Positions 9,146 to 18,048 of a stretch of 64,000 nucleotides of DNA are shown piece by piece. The notes beneath the pieces were generated by a model. That model had not been told where the DNA came from. It worked only from the letters and a program-made list of their open reading frames with translations, and searched no databases. This DNA comes from CAWIVH01 sp963839475 (lineage in GTDB: Bacteria > Acidobacteriota > UBA6911), in contig CAWIVH010000015.1 of the NCBI GenBank assembly GCA_963839475.1, positions 744,001 through 808,000 of the forward strand, given 5' to 3'. Made by a program: the position numbers and the translations under genes. The first letter of the stretch is position 1. The number at the start of each line of letters is the position of its first letter.

Positions 9146-9424
9146 TCATTCCGCAAACAGCAACTTCGCTGCCAGGTTACCTGTCCTGGAAACCCAGGAA
9201 TGGACCCCAGGTGTTTCGATGACTGCCCTTGCCAATCGGGCAGCAGAATTGCGAGCCTCATCGAACTTGGCCGCGAGTACATTCATCAACGTCTGTCCCA
9301 CATCCAGAATATGAAATGGACTTGAGAAGGACAATCCCGTGAACCCGGTATAGCTTGGTGAAAAGGGCATGATATTGGGCTTTAAATCGCCCGGAATGGG
9401 ATGGCAATCAGCGTTCATTTTCAA
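9146..9424 (-). CDS. doubtful small hypothetical protein
   Basis: A 92-residue frame ending just before the Pal start on the same strand. The C-terminal part (FDEARNSAARLARAVIETPG) looks helical. No family recognised and no clear ribosome site. It may be a remnant. Confidence 0.25.
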   Translation of the reverse strand: MKMNADCHPIPGDLKPNIMPFSPSYTGFTGLSFSSPFHILDVGQTLMNVLAAKFDEARNSAARLARAVIETPGVHSWVSRTGNLAAKLLFAE

Positions 9425-9605
9425 GAGGAATACTGCCTTTTAGGTCCATACCTACCTTCGCCGCTGGATTGCCCTTTTTCTCCTTTGGATCCACCATTTA
9501 ATGGTTGAGTGATAGGATGGACCACCTTTCCGGCTGCTGCGGCTTATTTTCAGGGGCTGTCCATTTTCCTGTGAAGAACCAGTTAATGGGATTTGGGAGT
9601 CAGCC

Positions 9606-9788
9606 ATGGATCTCGGTGCTGTACTTGTTTTTGTACTTTCTCTGCTCTTTTTTGGCGGCATTTTATTTCTTGTGTTTGGCGATCGAAACAAACCACGCCA
9701 CGAAAGAGGCACAGAATTTTTGCTAACAATTAAGCATGCCGCTTCACAGAAAGGTGCAGCAGAGGCAAGAAAACGCCGTGCCGGATGA
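9606..9788 (+). CDS. small single-helix membrane protein, LLFFGG type (copy 1)
   Basis: 60 residues: MDLGAVLVFVLSLLFFGGIL then a basic, polar tail ending ARKRRAG. A GGAGTC sequence lies just before the ATG. It is a paralogue of the 59-residue protein at 14772-14951 (MGLDTLIILVLALLFFGGIG, tail ending PRKRLAR): same length, same helix with FFGG turn, same basic C-terminus. That conservation, with the shared upstream context, argues that both are real. Function is unknown; similar small proteins are often stress-induced membrane peptides. Confidence 0.65.
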   Translation: MDLGAVLVFVLSLLFFGGILFLVFGDRNKPRHERGTEFLLTIKHAASQKGAAEARKRRAG

Positions 9789-9994
9789 AACAAGTCTTGG
9801 ACCTGATTGCCCAATGAACACAGGTGATTGTCTTTATCAGTACGATGGTGGCTTCGTCCCACTTCTTTTCGAACTGCTGCCGGGAGCCGGAAGTCCTCTG
9901 AAATACATTGAGGAACCTCTACAACCGCGATGAATTACCTTGCAAATCATTGGGAAGCATGAAAATCCCGGAAGTTGCAGCGGGGGGATGCGCT

Positions 9995-10888
9995 TTAGGT
10001 TAAGCTGGAAGGAATTGTTTGGAAGCACTTGTTGTAAGTTAGCGGCTGGAACTTTGCAGAGGCTTCTTTAACGTCAACATCGATCTCTGCTTCCTGCTCA
10101 TCGAGAATATCCAGAACAGCCCTGTTCCAACCCTCTGGTCCGGTGAATTCCGTTACACGCGCTCTCGGCAGTTCGGATTTCAGCTTCTCAGAAGCATTCG
10201 ACCGGATAATAACAGGAATATCCACGCAGCGAAGGAAACCCTTATCATTCAGCCCGTCCCCAAGCCCGACGGTTATTGTGCCATCGGATATGGATCGGTA
10301 ATAGTAAGCAAGAAGGCAGACCCCATTGGCTTTATTGCTGTGTCCCGTAATGTGGTAGAGACGACCGCCGCGCGTCCAGTGTTTGCCATGGCGTTCGATT
10401 GCTTTCAAAAGGAACCCACCGTTCGCGTCAAGGATTTCGAATGGTTCGTCGTATTCCCTGATCTTGGCCAGCCTGGATTGTTCGAGGGAGAGACCATACC
10501 TACGGTTTAATTCTTTCGGGCTCATTTCGTGAAATCCCAGGATTTTGCAGCCGGTTTCCTGCGAAGCCTGTTGGAGCGTGGTAACGAGCTCGGAATGGGG
10601 ATCGCCGAATTCGAACACTCCATAAGCGTCGCGGCGAGCCGGAAAATGAAAACCGTTCGGGAAATATCCATCCGGAATGTAAAGGGCGCCACCATTCTCC
10701 ACGACGAAGGGATGGTACACATCAAGAGTTGCGCGCCAATATTCGACCTCTGCTTTCGTCTTGCTGGTACAGAAGACGATAGGGAGGCCCAGCTCGCGAA
10801 TACGGTGCAAGGCTTCCATGGCGGGATCTGCGCGATAGGTGGATTCCTCGAGAAGTGTGCCATCAAGGTCGGTGAATATTATGATCAT
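9995..10888 (-). CDS. mannosyl/glucosyl-3-phosphoglycerate phosphatase (HAD IIB), copy 1
   Basis: 297 residues from the ATG at 10888, chosen because the nucleophile motif FTDLDGTLL begins four residues later, as in the family and in the paralogue at 42254-43090. Other HAD landmarks are VFCTSK, the VVENGGALYIPDGYFP block typical of MPGP, and GLGDGLND with the metal-binding Asp. It removes phosphate from mannosyl- or glucosyl-3-phosphoglycerate, the last step of two-step osmolyte synthesis, in the cytoplasm. No synthase is next to this copy; the likely synthases are at 38932-41527. The C-terminal 30 residues differ from copy 2. Confidence 0.85.
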   Translation of the reverse strand: MIIIFTDLDGTLLEESTYRADPAMEALHRIRELGLPIVFCTSKTKAEVEYWRATLDVYHPFVVENGGALYIPDGYFPNGFHFPARRDAYGVFEFGDPHSELVTTLQQASQETGCKILGFHEMSPKELNRRYGLSLEQSRLAKIREYDEPFEILDANGGFLLKAIERHGKHWTRGGRLYHITGHSNKANGVCLLAYYYRSISDGTITVGLGDGLNDKGFLRCVDIPVIIRSNASEKLKSELPRARVTEFTGPEGWNRAVLDILDEQEAEIDVDVKEASAKFQPLTYNKCFQTIPSSLT

Positions 10889-11176
10889 ATTCTTAATGTA
10901 ATCATCAAGAGGGTTGGGGTCGATCACGTTGAGGCTGTAGTTTCAGGGCGAAAAGCCACCATCAGATCCTATGCCCAAGAATCTTTCGAGCTCAGCTCTC
11001 TTGCCGGAAAGTCATGCAGGGCATGTCTCGATAACCGAATCTGACCACCGCATTCGGGAAACAGAATTATCTCTATGAATCCAAAGGGATTACCGACACG
11101 GATCCTGGATGAGTAGAATTCGATCGAAGGCCATCTCCGGCAGTTGAAGCCGGCTCACCGGATGCGTCCGGAGACC

Positions 11177-11890
11177 TCAATGCTCCGCCGGGTTGGGGCC
11201 CCTCTCCTCCGTCCCTGTCGTTTTCCGGCTAAGCCAATCCCGCACAGCCTCCGCGGCCAAGTCCCTGCAACCGAGTCCGAAGGCTAGCGCAAACGCCAAT
11301 CCGACGGCAGCTGTCAAAATCTGCAGGGTCGATACCAGCAGAGGTGTCGCGATATGCAGTTGCTCGAGTGCCATTACCAGCGCAAAAAAGCTTATCAGGT
11401 ACTTCATGGCCGCGCCCATTATGTCTGCTGCGCGAAGTCCTGCGTTCGCCCCCGCCACACGCACTGCGCCGCCGATTATCGAACCGATGATGATCCCCGT
11501 GAAGACTATCGCCAAGGCAATCATGGCCCGTGGAATATAGGCAATAATCTGTCCAAAAAAGTTAGCCATTTCATTGAGCTCGAGCGCCAGCCCCAGGATT
11601 TCAAGGCTAAAAATCAGCACAAGCCAGTAGACTGTGGTGGCGAGGATTTCCGCAATTGTATGCCTTATGTCGCCGCGGGCCAGAAGTGAAGCGATGCCAA
11701 GGCGGTGGGAGAGGCGATCGAGACGTATGGCAAGGAAGAATCGTGCCGCAAGTCCACGGATCAAGCGAGCGATGACAATGCCCACAAAAAGGATGAGCAT
11801 GCCGACCAGCACTTTTGGAATGATGCGGGCACTCTGCTCGAGCATCAATCCCCACGCCCTGCTGAACATTTCCCTCAGAGTCGATGCCAT
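11177..11890 (-). CDS. MscS-type conserved TM-helix protein (copy 1)
   Basis: 237 residues with about five hydrophobic helices and repeated arginine-rich turns (ARLIRGLAARFFLAIRLDRL, GIIIGSIIGGAVRVAG). The arrangement resembles the TM-helix repeat family (PF05552-like, as in CmpX) related to MscS, but the MscS beta domain is absent, so channel gating is not shown. It lies 38 bases after the permease gene on the same strand and is probably co-transcribed. A paralogue is at 41532-42236. Confidence 0.7.
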   Translation of the reverse strand: MASTLREMFSRAWGLMLEQSARIIPKVLVGMLILFVGIVIARLIRGLAARFFLAIRLDRLSHRLGIASLLARGDIRHTIAEILATTVYWLVLIFSLEILGLALELNEMANFFGQIIAYIPRAMIALAIVFTGIIIGSIIGGAVRVAGANAGLRAADIMGAAMKYLISFFALVMALEQLHIATPLLVSTLQILTAAVGLAFALAFGLGCRDLAAEAVRDWLSRKTTGTEERGPNPAEH

Positions 11891-11928
11891 TGATCCCTCA
11901 CTTCCAGGAAATGAGACACCACCGCTGG

Positions 11929-14199
11929 TTATGCCCCGGTGAGGAGGCGGAACAGCAGCGAATGCCTGCGTTTTGGCTCATATGCTTTAATAAAAACTAT
12001 CGGCTGTTCCGTCTGTTTTGCAATATCATCCGGCAAAGTGGACCCGAAGAGGTGGGCGAAGCCAGTCCACTGAGACTCTCCCATTACAATGAGATCCTTT
12101 GGGCCGATCTTCTCGAGAAGTTCACGCGCCGGCATGATCCCATCCACATGCGAGGTTCGGGCACCCGAAGGAAACGGAATCTCCCCGGAAAGACGCTGCA
12201 GCAATTGCTCGGCTCGAGCTTGCGCACGGGAACCATCTAGACCCAGAGCCAGGATCTCGGTAATCGCACCCCAGCGCGAGGCAAATGCCGGCAGGAGTTC
12301 GAGAGCCAGGCGCGAGTTACGATCATCGTCCACCGGTACCAGAATACGATCGATCCTGGAATCGTCTGCGCACTTCACCACTGCGACATGACAGGGAGAC
12401 TCCATAATGAGGCGATCCATGAAAGAACGCACGACCCTGGAGCCAAAACGGGGACGTGCGGATCTCCCCAGAATGATGAAGTTGCACTCTTCTTCCCGTG
12501 CCGTTTTCAGTATCGCCTCCGACAAACGGTGCGTGACCTTGACGAAACGCTGGCATGAGACTGACTCTTCCCCGGCCATATGTTCCGCGAGGCGGAGGTT
12601 GCTTCGCCGCTCCTGCAGGTCAGGCATGAGCGTTCCGCTTGTGAGCGGGGTCTGGAAGGGGACTTCAATTACGGATATCGCCACGATTTCGCCATTGAAA
12701 TGGCGCGCTAGCGCGAGGGCGACGTTCATGAGCGGACGGACATTCTCCGTTCTCCCAAGAGCAACAAGGATGCGATAGTCCTTGCGCGCCAAGCGCCCAT
12801 AGGCCTCACGATATTCAACGTGCCTGGCCTCCTTTTTGGAGGCATACAAGTAATGAATGGCGGTCCCAGCGAGAATCCAGGCGATCGCCGTGATGAAAGC
12901 TTTGGGGCTGTAACGTATGAGGTAGAAGGCGATGAACACCTGTGTGGCAATCCCCAGGATGGGCATTACGGGCATGAACGGGATGCGAAATCCGCGGTCC
13001 AGGTCGGGCCTCTTCTTCCTCAGCCGGATCACCACCACATTAACCTGCATGAAAATGAACAGGAACATGAGATCCGCCGCACTAGCGACATCCTCTATAG
13101 GCAGCAAGAGGGCCATTGCCACCACCAACATGGTCGAAGCAAGGATCGAAAAGTGAGGCGTCCGTTTTTTTGCGTGCACCCGGGCGAAAAAGTCCGGGAG
13201 GTTTGCGTCCCGTCCCATGGCGAATGCAACGCGCGAAGAAGAATAAATAGTCGCGTTTAGAGCGCTCAGGGTTGAGAGGAGCCCGCCAATCAGGAAGATC
13301 ACGGCCCCACCTGGCATGAACTGCCGCGCAGCCTCGACCATTGCCACTTCCTTCTTCGACCCGAGGTACTGCCAGGTCGGCATTCCATGGCCCGAAATCG
13401 CTCCCAGAGCGGTGATAGCCACCATCACGTATATGGGAATGACGATTAGCAGCGCCAGAAAAACCGCACGGGGAATGTTACGCCGGGGATCGATAATTTC
13501 TTCGCTGCATTGAGCGATCACTTCGTAGCCTTGGAATGCAATGAATGTGAGACCCATCGCCATGAACACGGCACTCATACCAGAGGGGAGGAATGGCTTG
13601 AATTCGGCTTGCCACCCCGGCCGGTGGCTCATTGCCGCCAAGCCAAAAACGATGAACACGCCGATGACCACGACTTTGGCGACGGTCACGATGTTACCCA
13701 TTTTTCCAGTTTCGGATGCTCCCCGGAAGTTAATGTAGGAGAATAGGATGCAGGCCAACACCGCGAGAGTCTTCTCCAGCGATATCGGGAGTCCATGTAT
13801 TTCCAGCCCGATCCCTTCCCTTAGTACATGGCCGAAATAGGCTCCGAACCCAAGGGCATAGAGGCTGCATGCCACTGCATGGGCGAACCAGGACATCCAG
13901 CCCGAGAGAAATCCGTTAGGCTGCGGCAGTCCTTCCTTGATCCAGAGGTAACCTCCGCCCGCATCATGAAAACATGACCCCAGCTCGGCATAGGCCATGG
14001 CGGTAAACAACGTCACAACGCCATTGAGGAGGAAGACGAGGATGAGGGCAGGTCCCGCCACTCCGGCAGCTATGCCGGTCAAAACGAATATCCCGGCGCC
14101 GATCATTGCGCCGACACCGATCATGGTGACCGAGAAAACCGACATCTCGCGCGAGAGTCGGACATCGCCGTCCGGGAAGGGATCCGAAGTCGTCGACAT
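11929..14199 (-). CDS. APC-family amino acid permease fused to two Usp domains
   Basis: 756 residues from the ATG at 14199, which has GGAGG eight bases upstream; an ATG at 14229 lacks such a site. Residues about 15-450 are a 12-helix APC transporter (SVTMIGVGAMIGAGIFVLTG, FIAFQGYEVIAQCSEEI). Residues about 470-620 and 620-745 are two UspA-like domains (RILVALGRTENVRPLMNVAL, RILVPVDDDRNSRLALELLP). Such permease-Usp fusions are known and are thought to let a cytosolic nucleotide sensor control transport of amino acids or polyamines. The substrate cannot be read from sequence. Confidence 0.88.
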   Translation of the reverse strand: MSTTSDPFPDGDVRLSREMSVFSVTMIGVGAMIGAGIFVLTGIAAGVAGPALILVFLLNGVVTLFTAMAYAELGSCFHDAGGGYLWIKEGLPQPNGFLSGWMSWFAHAVACSLYALGFGAYFGHVLREGIGLEIHGLPISLEKTLAVLACILFSYINFRGASETGKMGNIVTVAKVVVIGVFIVFGLAAMSHRPGWQAEFKPFLPSGMSAVFMAMGLTFIAFQGYEVIAQCSEEIIDPRRNIPRAVFLALLIVIPIYVMVAITALGAISGHGMPTWQYLGSKKEVAMVEAARQFMPGGAVIFLIGGLLSTLSALNATIYSSSRVAFAMGRDANLPDFFARVHAKKRTPHFSILASTMLVVAMALLLPIEDVASAADLMFLFIFMQVNVVVIRLRKKRPDLDRGFRIPFMPVMPILGIATQVFIAFYLIRYSPKAFITAIAWILAGTAIHYLYASKKEARHVEYREAYGRLARKDYRILVALGRTENVRPLMNVALALARHFNGEIVAISVIEVPFQTPLTSGTLMPDLQERRSNLRLAEHMAGEESVSCQRFVKVTHRLSEAILKTAREEECNFIILGRSARPRFGSRVVRSFMDRLIMESPCHVAVVKCADDSRIDRILVPVDDDRNSRLALELLPAFASRWGAITEILALGLDGSRAQARAEQLLQRLSGEIPFPSGARTSHVDGIMPARELLEKIGPKDLIVMGESQWTGFAHLFGSTLPDDIAKQTEQPIVFIKAYEPKRRHSLLFRLLTGA

Positions 14200-14771
14200 G
14201 AGAGGAGCCTCCAGTGCGCGAGCAGACACATGAAATCACAATCGCCCTGGGTTCATTCTAGGTTCACCTGCGCACACGAGCAAGCCAATCGTCCGTCCCG
14301 GGCATCGCTCCACATTGATACGAACGACTGGGTATATGCAGTGCTTGTCCCTGCTAGACCCCAAACCAGCTGAAGCCACGCAGCCCCCCCGATACGAAGT
14401 CATTGCGCCGATTCTGGGCCCGCCTCAAGAGACCGGTAACGACTTTTGAATGATTCCTGTTCGGCTAGATTTTATTCTTTCGGAGAAAGTCGACCATCCA
14501 GTCGATCAGGTATCTCTTTGTCAAAATTGCAGGAGAATAGGCTGCACAGCACTGCGACGGATTCTGTCTGTCGAAGAGATATCCCATAAAACTAGTGCCA
14601 TCCCGTCCCATAAATACAGGCAACATGGGATTGTCTCAATCCGCCCCGGATGTCAATTTGACGAATAGCTTTGATGGACGAGCGGCATGGGCGCGATTGA
14701 GGAATCGCACTGCAATTATCTATGTCCGCATTACTCACCGTTGCACAGCTCATCTATCTGAGGAGTCGGCC
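14200..14771. other. intergenic, promoters expected, no gene seen
   Basis: 572 bases between the divergent permease and the small membrane gene. Promoters for both must lie here, but I see no convincing -35/-10 pair. A 72-codon frame at 14450-14668 lacks a ribosome site and any motif. Confidence 0.4.
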
Positions 14772-14951
14772 ATGGGACTCGATACTCTCATCATTCTTGT
14801 TCTTGCGTTGCTCTTTTTTGGCGGCATCGGTTTCCTTGCGTGGAGCCAACGGAAAAAGCAGAAAAACAAAATGGCCAATCCGGCATCGCCGGAGGCAGAG
14901 ATCGGAGCTCGGGCCGAACAGGTGGAGCCGCGAAAACGTCTGGCCCGATAG
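14772..14951 (+). CDS. small single-helix membrane protein, LLFFGG type (copy 2)
   Basis: 59 residues from the ATG at 14772, preceded by GAGGAGTC. One helix (LIILVLALLFFGGIGFLAW), then a charged region SQRKKQKNKMANP and a basic end PRKRLAR. A longer frame opens upstream at 14595, but homology to copy 1 at 9606-9788 begins exactly at this start. Function unknown. The two copies bracket the phosphatase, MscS-like and permease genes. Confidence 0.65.
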   Translation: MGLDTLIILVLALLFFGGIGFLAWSQRKKQKNKMANPASPEAEIGARAEQVEPRKRLAR

Positions 14952-14990
14952 ACCGCGCTGTAAAAGCGGCGCACCTCCTGTCGCCGCCGC

Positions 14991-16004
14991 TCATGACTCG
15001 CGCATGACGATGCCGCGCAGAAGACGGCCAAGAATGTCGGCGCCGGTTATAACGCGCCTATCCTTTCCCCACACCAGGATCAAATCCCGGTCAATCACGT
15101 CGTCCTCCGGACTTTCAGGATGTACGCTCATGCGGCACAGGACCTCACCCAGACGCTGATTAATGTCCCGCACGAGGATGGGACGATATAAGAAAGACCG
15201 CGGATTGAACGACCCGCTGCGAAAGAGCGCACTTCGTAAGAAGCCGTTCGCGTCCAGTACGGCCTGCGGCTCGCCTGCCCTATCCGTGATAATGACCCAT
15301 TTTCTGCCGGACGCTTCAATTTGGCGTAGAAATGGGTCTGCGGGGGAACGCTCGAACTGCGGCAGCACCGGCCAGCCAGCCTCCACGGGCATCTCAATGA
15401 CGCTGCTCGGATCAACGGGCTGACCTTCATCCCCGGCCTTAATATCGTCGAGATCCAGAAAGTTAACAGCGCCCGTAGCCTCAAGCTGGGTCACGCCGGA
15501 GTCCTTGGATTCCGTGTGCTTTTTGATGAGTGTGCGCAAGTCGCGCTCATGAAAATAGCGGATGCCCTCCGGTCCAATCCACGCATCGAGAAGCAGCGCG
15601 GTGGGTTTGGCTACCGGGAACAGCAGCAAGCCGTAAAGGCGGAGCAGCGGCGCCAGTAGCGCCGCCAATCGGAGCGCGTGCCGCGAAAAGTAGGCCTGGG
15701 GAAAGATCTCTCCGAGGAACGTAATCACCACCGTTGAGAACAGGAAAGCACCAACACCAGTAAGTACGGATTTAACAAGCAGGGTCAACAGGACGTTGAC
15801 GGCTACGTTACCCCAGAGAACCACCGCCAGGGTGAAATTGGAGTTTCGGCGAAGCGCCAGCAGCCTGGCGGCCTTGGGATTGCGGTTTGCCATCTCCACT
15901 TCAAGACGCAACCGGCTCACGCTGAAGATCGCGAGGTTCAGGCCGGAAAACAAGGCTGACTGGCTGATACACAGCAGGACGCCAATCCAGGTCACCACAT
16001 TCAT
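14991..16004 (-). CDS. CNNM/DUF21-CBS membrane protein (CorC/hemolysin-C type)
   Basis: 337 residues. Residues about 1-150 form the DUF21 transmembrane domain (QSALFSGLNLAIFSVSRLRL, TFLGEIFPQAYFSRHALRLA); the FLGEIFPQ block is diagnostic. A CBS pair follows (about 200-330: LPQFERSPADPFLRQIEASG, VIITDRAGEPQAVLDANGFL). Members are linked to Mg2+ and Co2+ efflux. The usual C-terminal CorC_HlyC domain is missing, so this is the short form. Convergent with the small membrane gene, 39 bases apart. Confidence 0.85.
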   Translation of the reverse strand: MNVVTWIGVLLCISQSALFSGLNLAIFSVSRLRLEVEMANRNPKAARLLALRRNSNFTLAVVLWGNVAVNVLLTLLVKSVLTGVGAFLFSTVVITFLGEIFPQAYFSRHALRLAALLAPLLRLYGLLLFPVAKPTALLLDAWIGPEGIRYFHERDLRTLIKKHTESKDSGVTQLEATGAVNFLDLDDIKAGDEGQPVDPSSVIEMPVEAGWPVLPQFERSPADPFLRQIEASGRKWVIITDRAGEPQAVLDANGFLRSALFRSGSFNPRSFLYRPILVRDINQRLGEVLCRMSVHPESPEDDVIDRDLILVWGKDRRVITGADILGRLLRGIVMRES

Positions 16005-16062
16005 GAATCGCTCTCCTTTGGCTGCACCATCGGCTTAGCGGCGCCGGTGAGATGGGTTCCTA

Positions 16063-16788
16063 TCACCCTTCCGCGAGCAGGCTTGCCTCCATCGCTGTTG
16101 ATGTAGCGGCGCATTGAAAGCGGGGATTGCGATGGACATAGTCCTCGGGCCTGGCCACCTCGACATTGATCCACTCAATGAGGGCCCCGTATCCCAGACT
16201 TTCCAGGTCGTGCCGCAAATACCCCGACACCACTGCCAGCACCTCGAATCCGTGCCTCAACTGGAAAGAAAGGGTGGGATCCTTGATGCGCCGGTTGACG
16301 ACCTCACAGACGTAGTTCTCAGCTGACATCGTGGCAGCGTAGCGATGATATCCCCGAAGACGCCCTGTTGCCCGGACTCGCAGCAGGCCGAGTCGTTCGG
16401 TCAGTTCCCTGCGGGCCGCGTAAAGCGCGGACCCAATCCGGCGGCCCTGCATGTCTGGATCAACCATAATCTCCGCCCCATAGAGCGTCCGGCCGCGAAA
16501 TGGATCGTGGTTGGTAAACATTCCATGATCCGTAAAATCCCGCCAGTTGCCGGACATTTCATAATCATCCCACAGGATGATGAGGCTCGCCGCCATACCA
16601 AGAATGCGCCCAGTTGGTCGTTCCACCGCAACGAACTGACCCTCGGGGAAGACCCGGAGGTGGGAGGCAAGCTGGTCGTCTTGCCAAGGCTTGCTGTCGG
16701 GATAGACTTTCGCGGACAAATCGGCAATTTCCGGGAAGTCCTCTGGTCGAGTATTGCGGACATCGACCTCGAAACCTGGGCTCGTCAT
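16063..16788 (-). CDS. GNAT-family N-acetyltransferase
   Basis: 241 residues. The N-terminus VDVRNTRPEDFPEIADLSAK is a classical GNAT start, and the acetyl-CoA loop is QGRRIGSALYAARRELTERL. The ATG overlaps the stop of the preceding nitrilase-type gene by four bases (ATGA), so translation is coupled. In some bacteria these two domains are one polypeptide (YhcX type), which suggests the proteins act together on one substrate, probably an amine or amide. Confidence 0.88.
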   Translation of the reverse strand: MTSPGFEVDVRNTRPEDFPEIADLSAKVYPDSKPWQDDQLASHLRVFPEGQFVAVERPTGRILGMAASLIILWDDYEMSGNWRDFTDHGMFTNHDPFRGRTLYGAEIMVDPDMQGRRIGSALYAARRELTERLGLLRVRATGRLRGYHRYAATMSAENYVCEVVNRRIKDPTLSFQLRHGFEVLAVVSGYLRHDLESLGYGALIEWINVEVARPEDYVHRNPRFQCAATSTAMEASLLAEG

Positions 16789-17672
16789 AGCGGGATTACC
16801 TCCAGTGTCGCAGCCACTTCTGCAGTCAGCTGGCTGTCGCGGAGCGGCAGCACAGTTCCGTCTAGCCGTGCGTCCATGATGGTCTTCAGGTTCAGTTCAC
16901 CAATGACCATCATCTCCTGGTTGGGCGTTCCCTCGGCTAGAATTCCGTCTCGGGCGAATGCAAAGTCGCTGGGAGTCAAGATCGCAGCCTGGCCGTAGTT
17001 GAGTGAGACCGCAGGCACCATCGGCAGCGATCCCACCGTGGGCGCCTGAATCACGAATATCTGATTCTCTATGGCCCGAGCGTGGGCGCAATAACGAACC
17101 CGCAGAAATCCCTGGCGGTCGTCCGTGCAGCTGGGAACCACCAGGATATAGGCATCGGCGCGGGCGGCGACTCGGGCCAACTCCGGGAACTCGACGTCAT
17201 AACAGATGGTGATGGCCAGCCTGCCGAACTCGGTTTCGAACACCTTCAGACCTTTCGCGGGTGAAATCAGCCATTCCTCGCTTTCAAACCGGGTCGTGTG
17301 GAGCTTTCCCTGGACTCCCTCTCGCCCCGATGGATTAAAGATGAAACAATCGTTATGGATGATATCCGTTCCCCCGACCTGAACGGGGATTGAACCGGCC
17401 ACTATATAGAGTTTGTGAGCCTTGGCCAGTCCGGACATCAGTTCGACGAAGCGCGGCACCTGTTTCGCCAGGTCCCGGATCTGTTCGGGCATGGGGCGCC
17501 GGATGTTGCTGAGTGTGAACAGCTGAGAAGTGAAGTACTCGGGAAACACCATGAGGTGACACTTGTAATCCGCCGCGGTCTCCACCAGGCCGGCTACCTG
17601 ATCTCGAAACTGATCGAAGCTGGCGACCGGCCGGATGAAGTACTGCAGTGCGGCAACTCGAATCCTATCCAT
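16785..17672 (-). CDS. carbon-nitrogen hydrolase (nitrilase superfamily)
   Basis: 295 residues from the ATG at 17672, with AGGAGA seven bases upstream; the frame extends 29 codons further but without a site. The catalytic triad is visible: Glu in MVFPEYF, Lys in GREGVQGKLHTTRFESEE and Cys in AITICYDVEFPE. The C-terminal part (NQEMMVIGELNLKTIMD) fits the family. It hydrolyses a C-N bond of an amide or nitrile; the substrate is unknown. It is the first gene of a pair with the GNAT gene at 16063-16788. Confidence 0.9.
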   Translation of the reverse strand: MDRIRVAALQYFIRPVASFDQFRDQVAGLVETAADYKCHLMVFPEYFTSQLFTLSNIRRPMPEQIRDLAKQVPRFVELMSGLAKAHKLYIVAGSIPVQVGGTDIIHNDCFIFNPSGREGVQGKLHTTRFESEEWLISPAKGLKVFETEFGRLAITICYDVEFPELARVAARADAYILVVPSCTDDRQGFLRVRYCAHARAIENQIFVIQAPTVGSLPMVPAVSLNYGQAAILTPSDFAFARDGILAEGTPNQEMMVIGELNLKTIMDARLDGTVLPLRDSQLTAEVAATLEVIPL

Positions 17673-18048
17673 TGTGATTCTCCTATCGTTGGCATTCCCC
17701 CGTGATTCGTTCATTCCAATCGTGATATGGATAAGCCGAGTTTGGCAGGGCGGTCGCATTCAGCCATGGATTTTCCCGTGGCAGCTGATAAAGCAAAACC
17801 GTGAATGCAGATGTATCCTTCCTTCCAGGCCTCCTGCTATCACTTTTAACATTTGCTCAAAATTGCCGCCAAGGCAATCCTGGCAAGACCCTAATTCCCC
17901 ACATTTTATGCAGGAGTGTCATTCCAAGAATCATCCGGCTCGGTCTACTGCCGGATACAGAGATTTGGGCCCGGCTTCTACCGGATGAAGGGGATACCGT
18001 AGAGTCGGCTTCAAAATTATCATCAGTAATCGAGGATAGGAGCTGGAG
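17673..18048. other. divergent intergenic region
   Basis: 376 bases between the divergent nitrilase and nucleotidyltransferase genes. Promoters for both are expected. No gene, hairpin or repeat that I can defend. Confidence 0.4.

Noticed and set aside
9452..9862. A 136-codon minus-strand frame
   Set aside because: It lies opposite the small membrane gene at 9606-9788, which has a paralogue; the frame has no start site or family motif.
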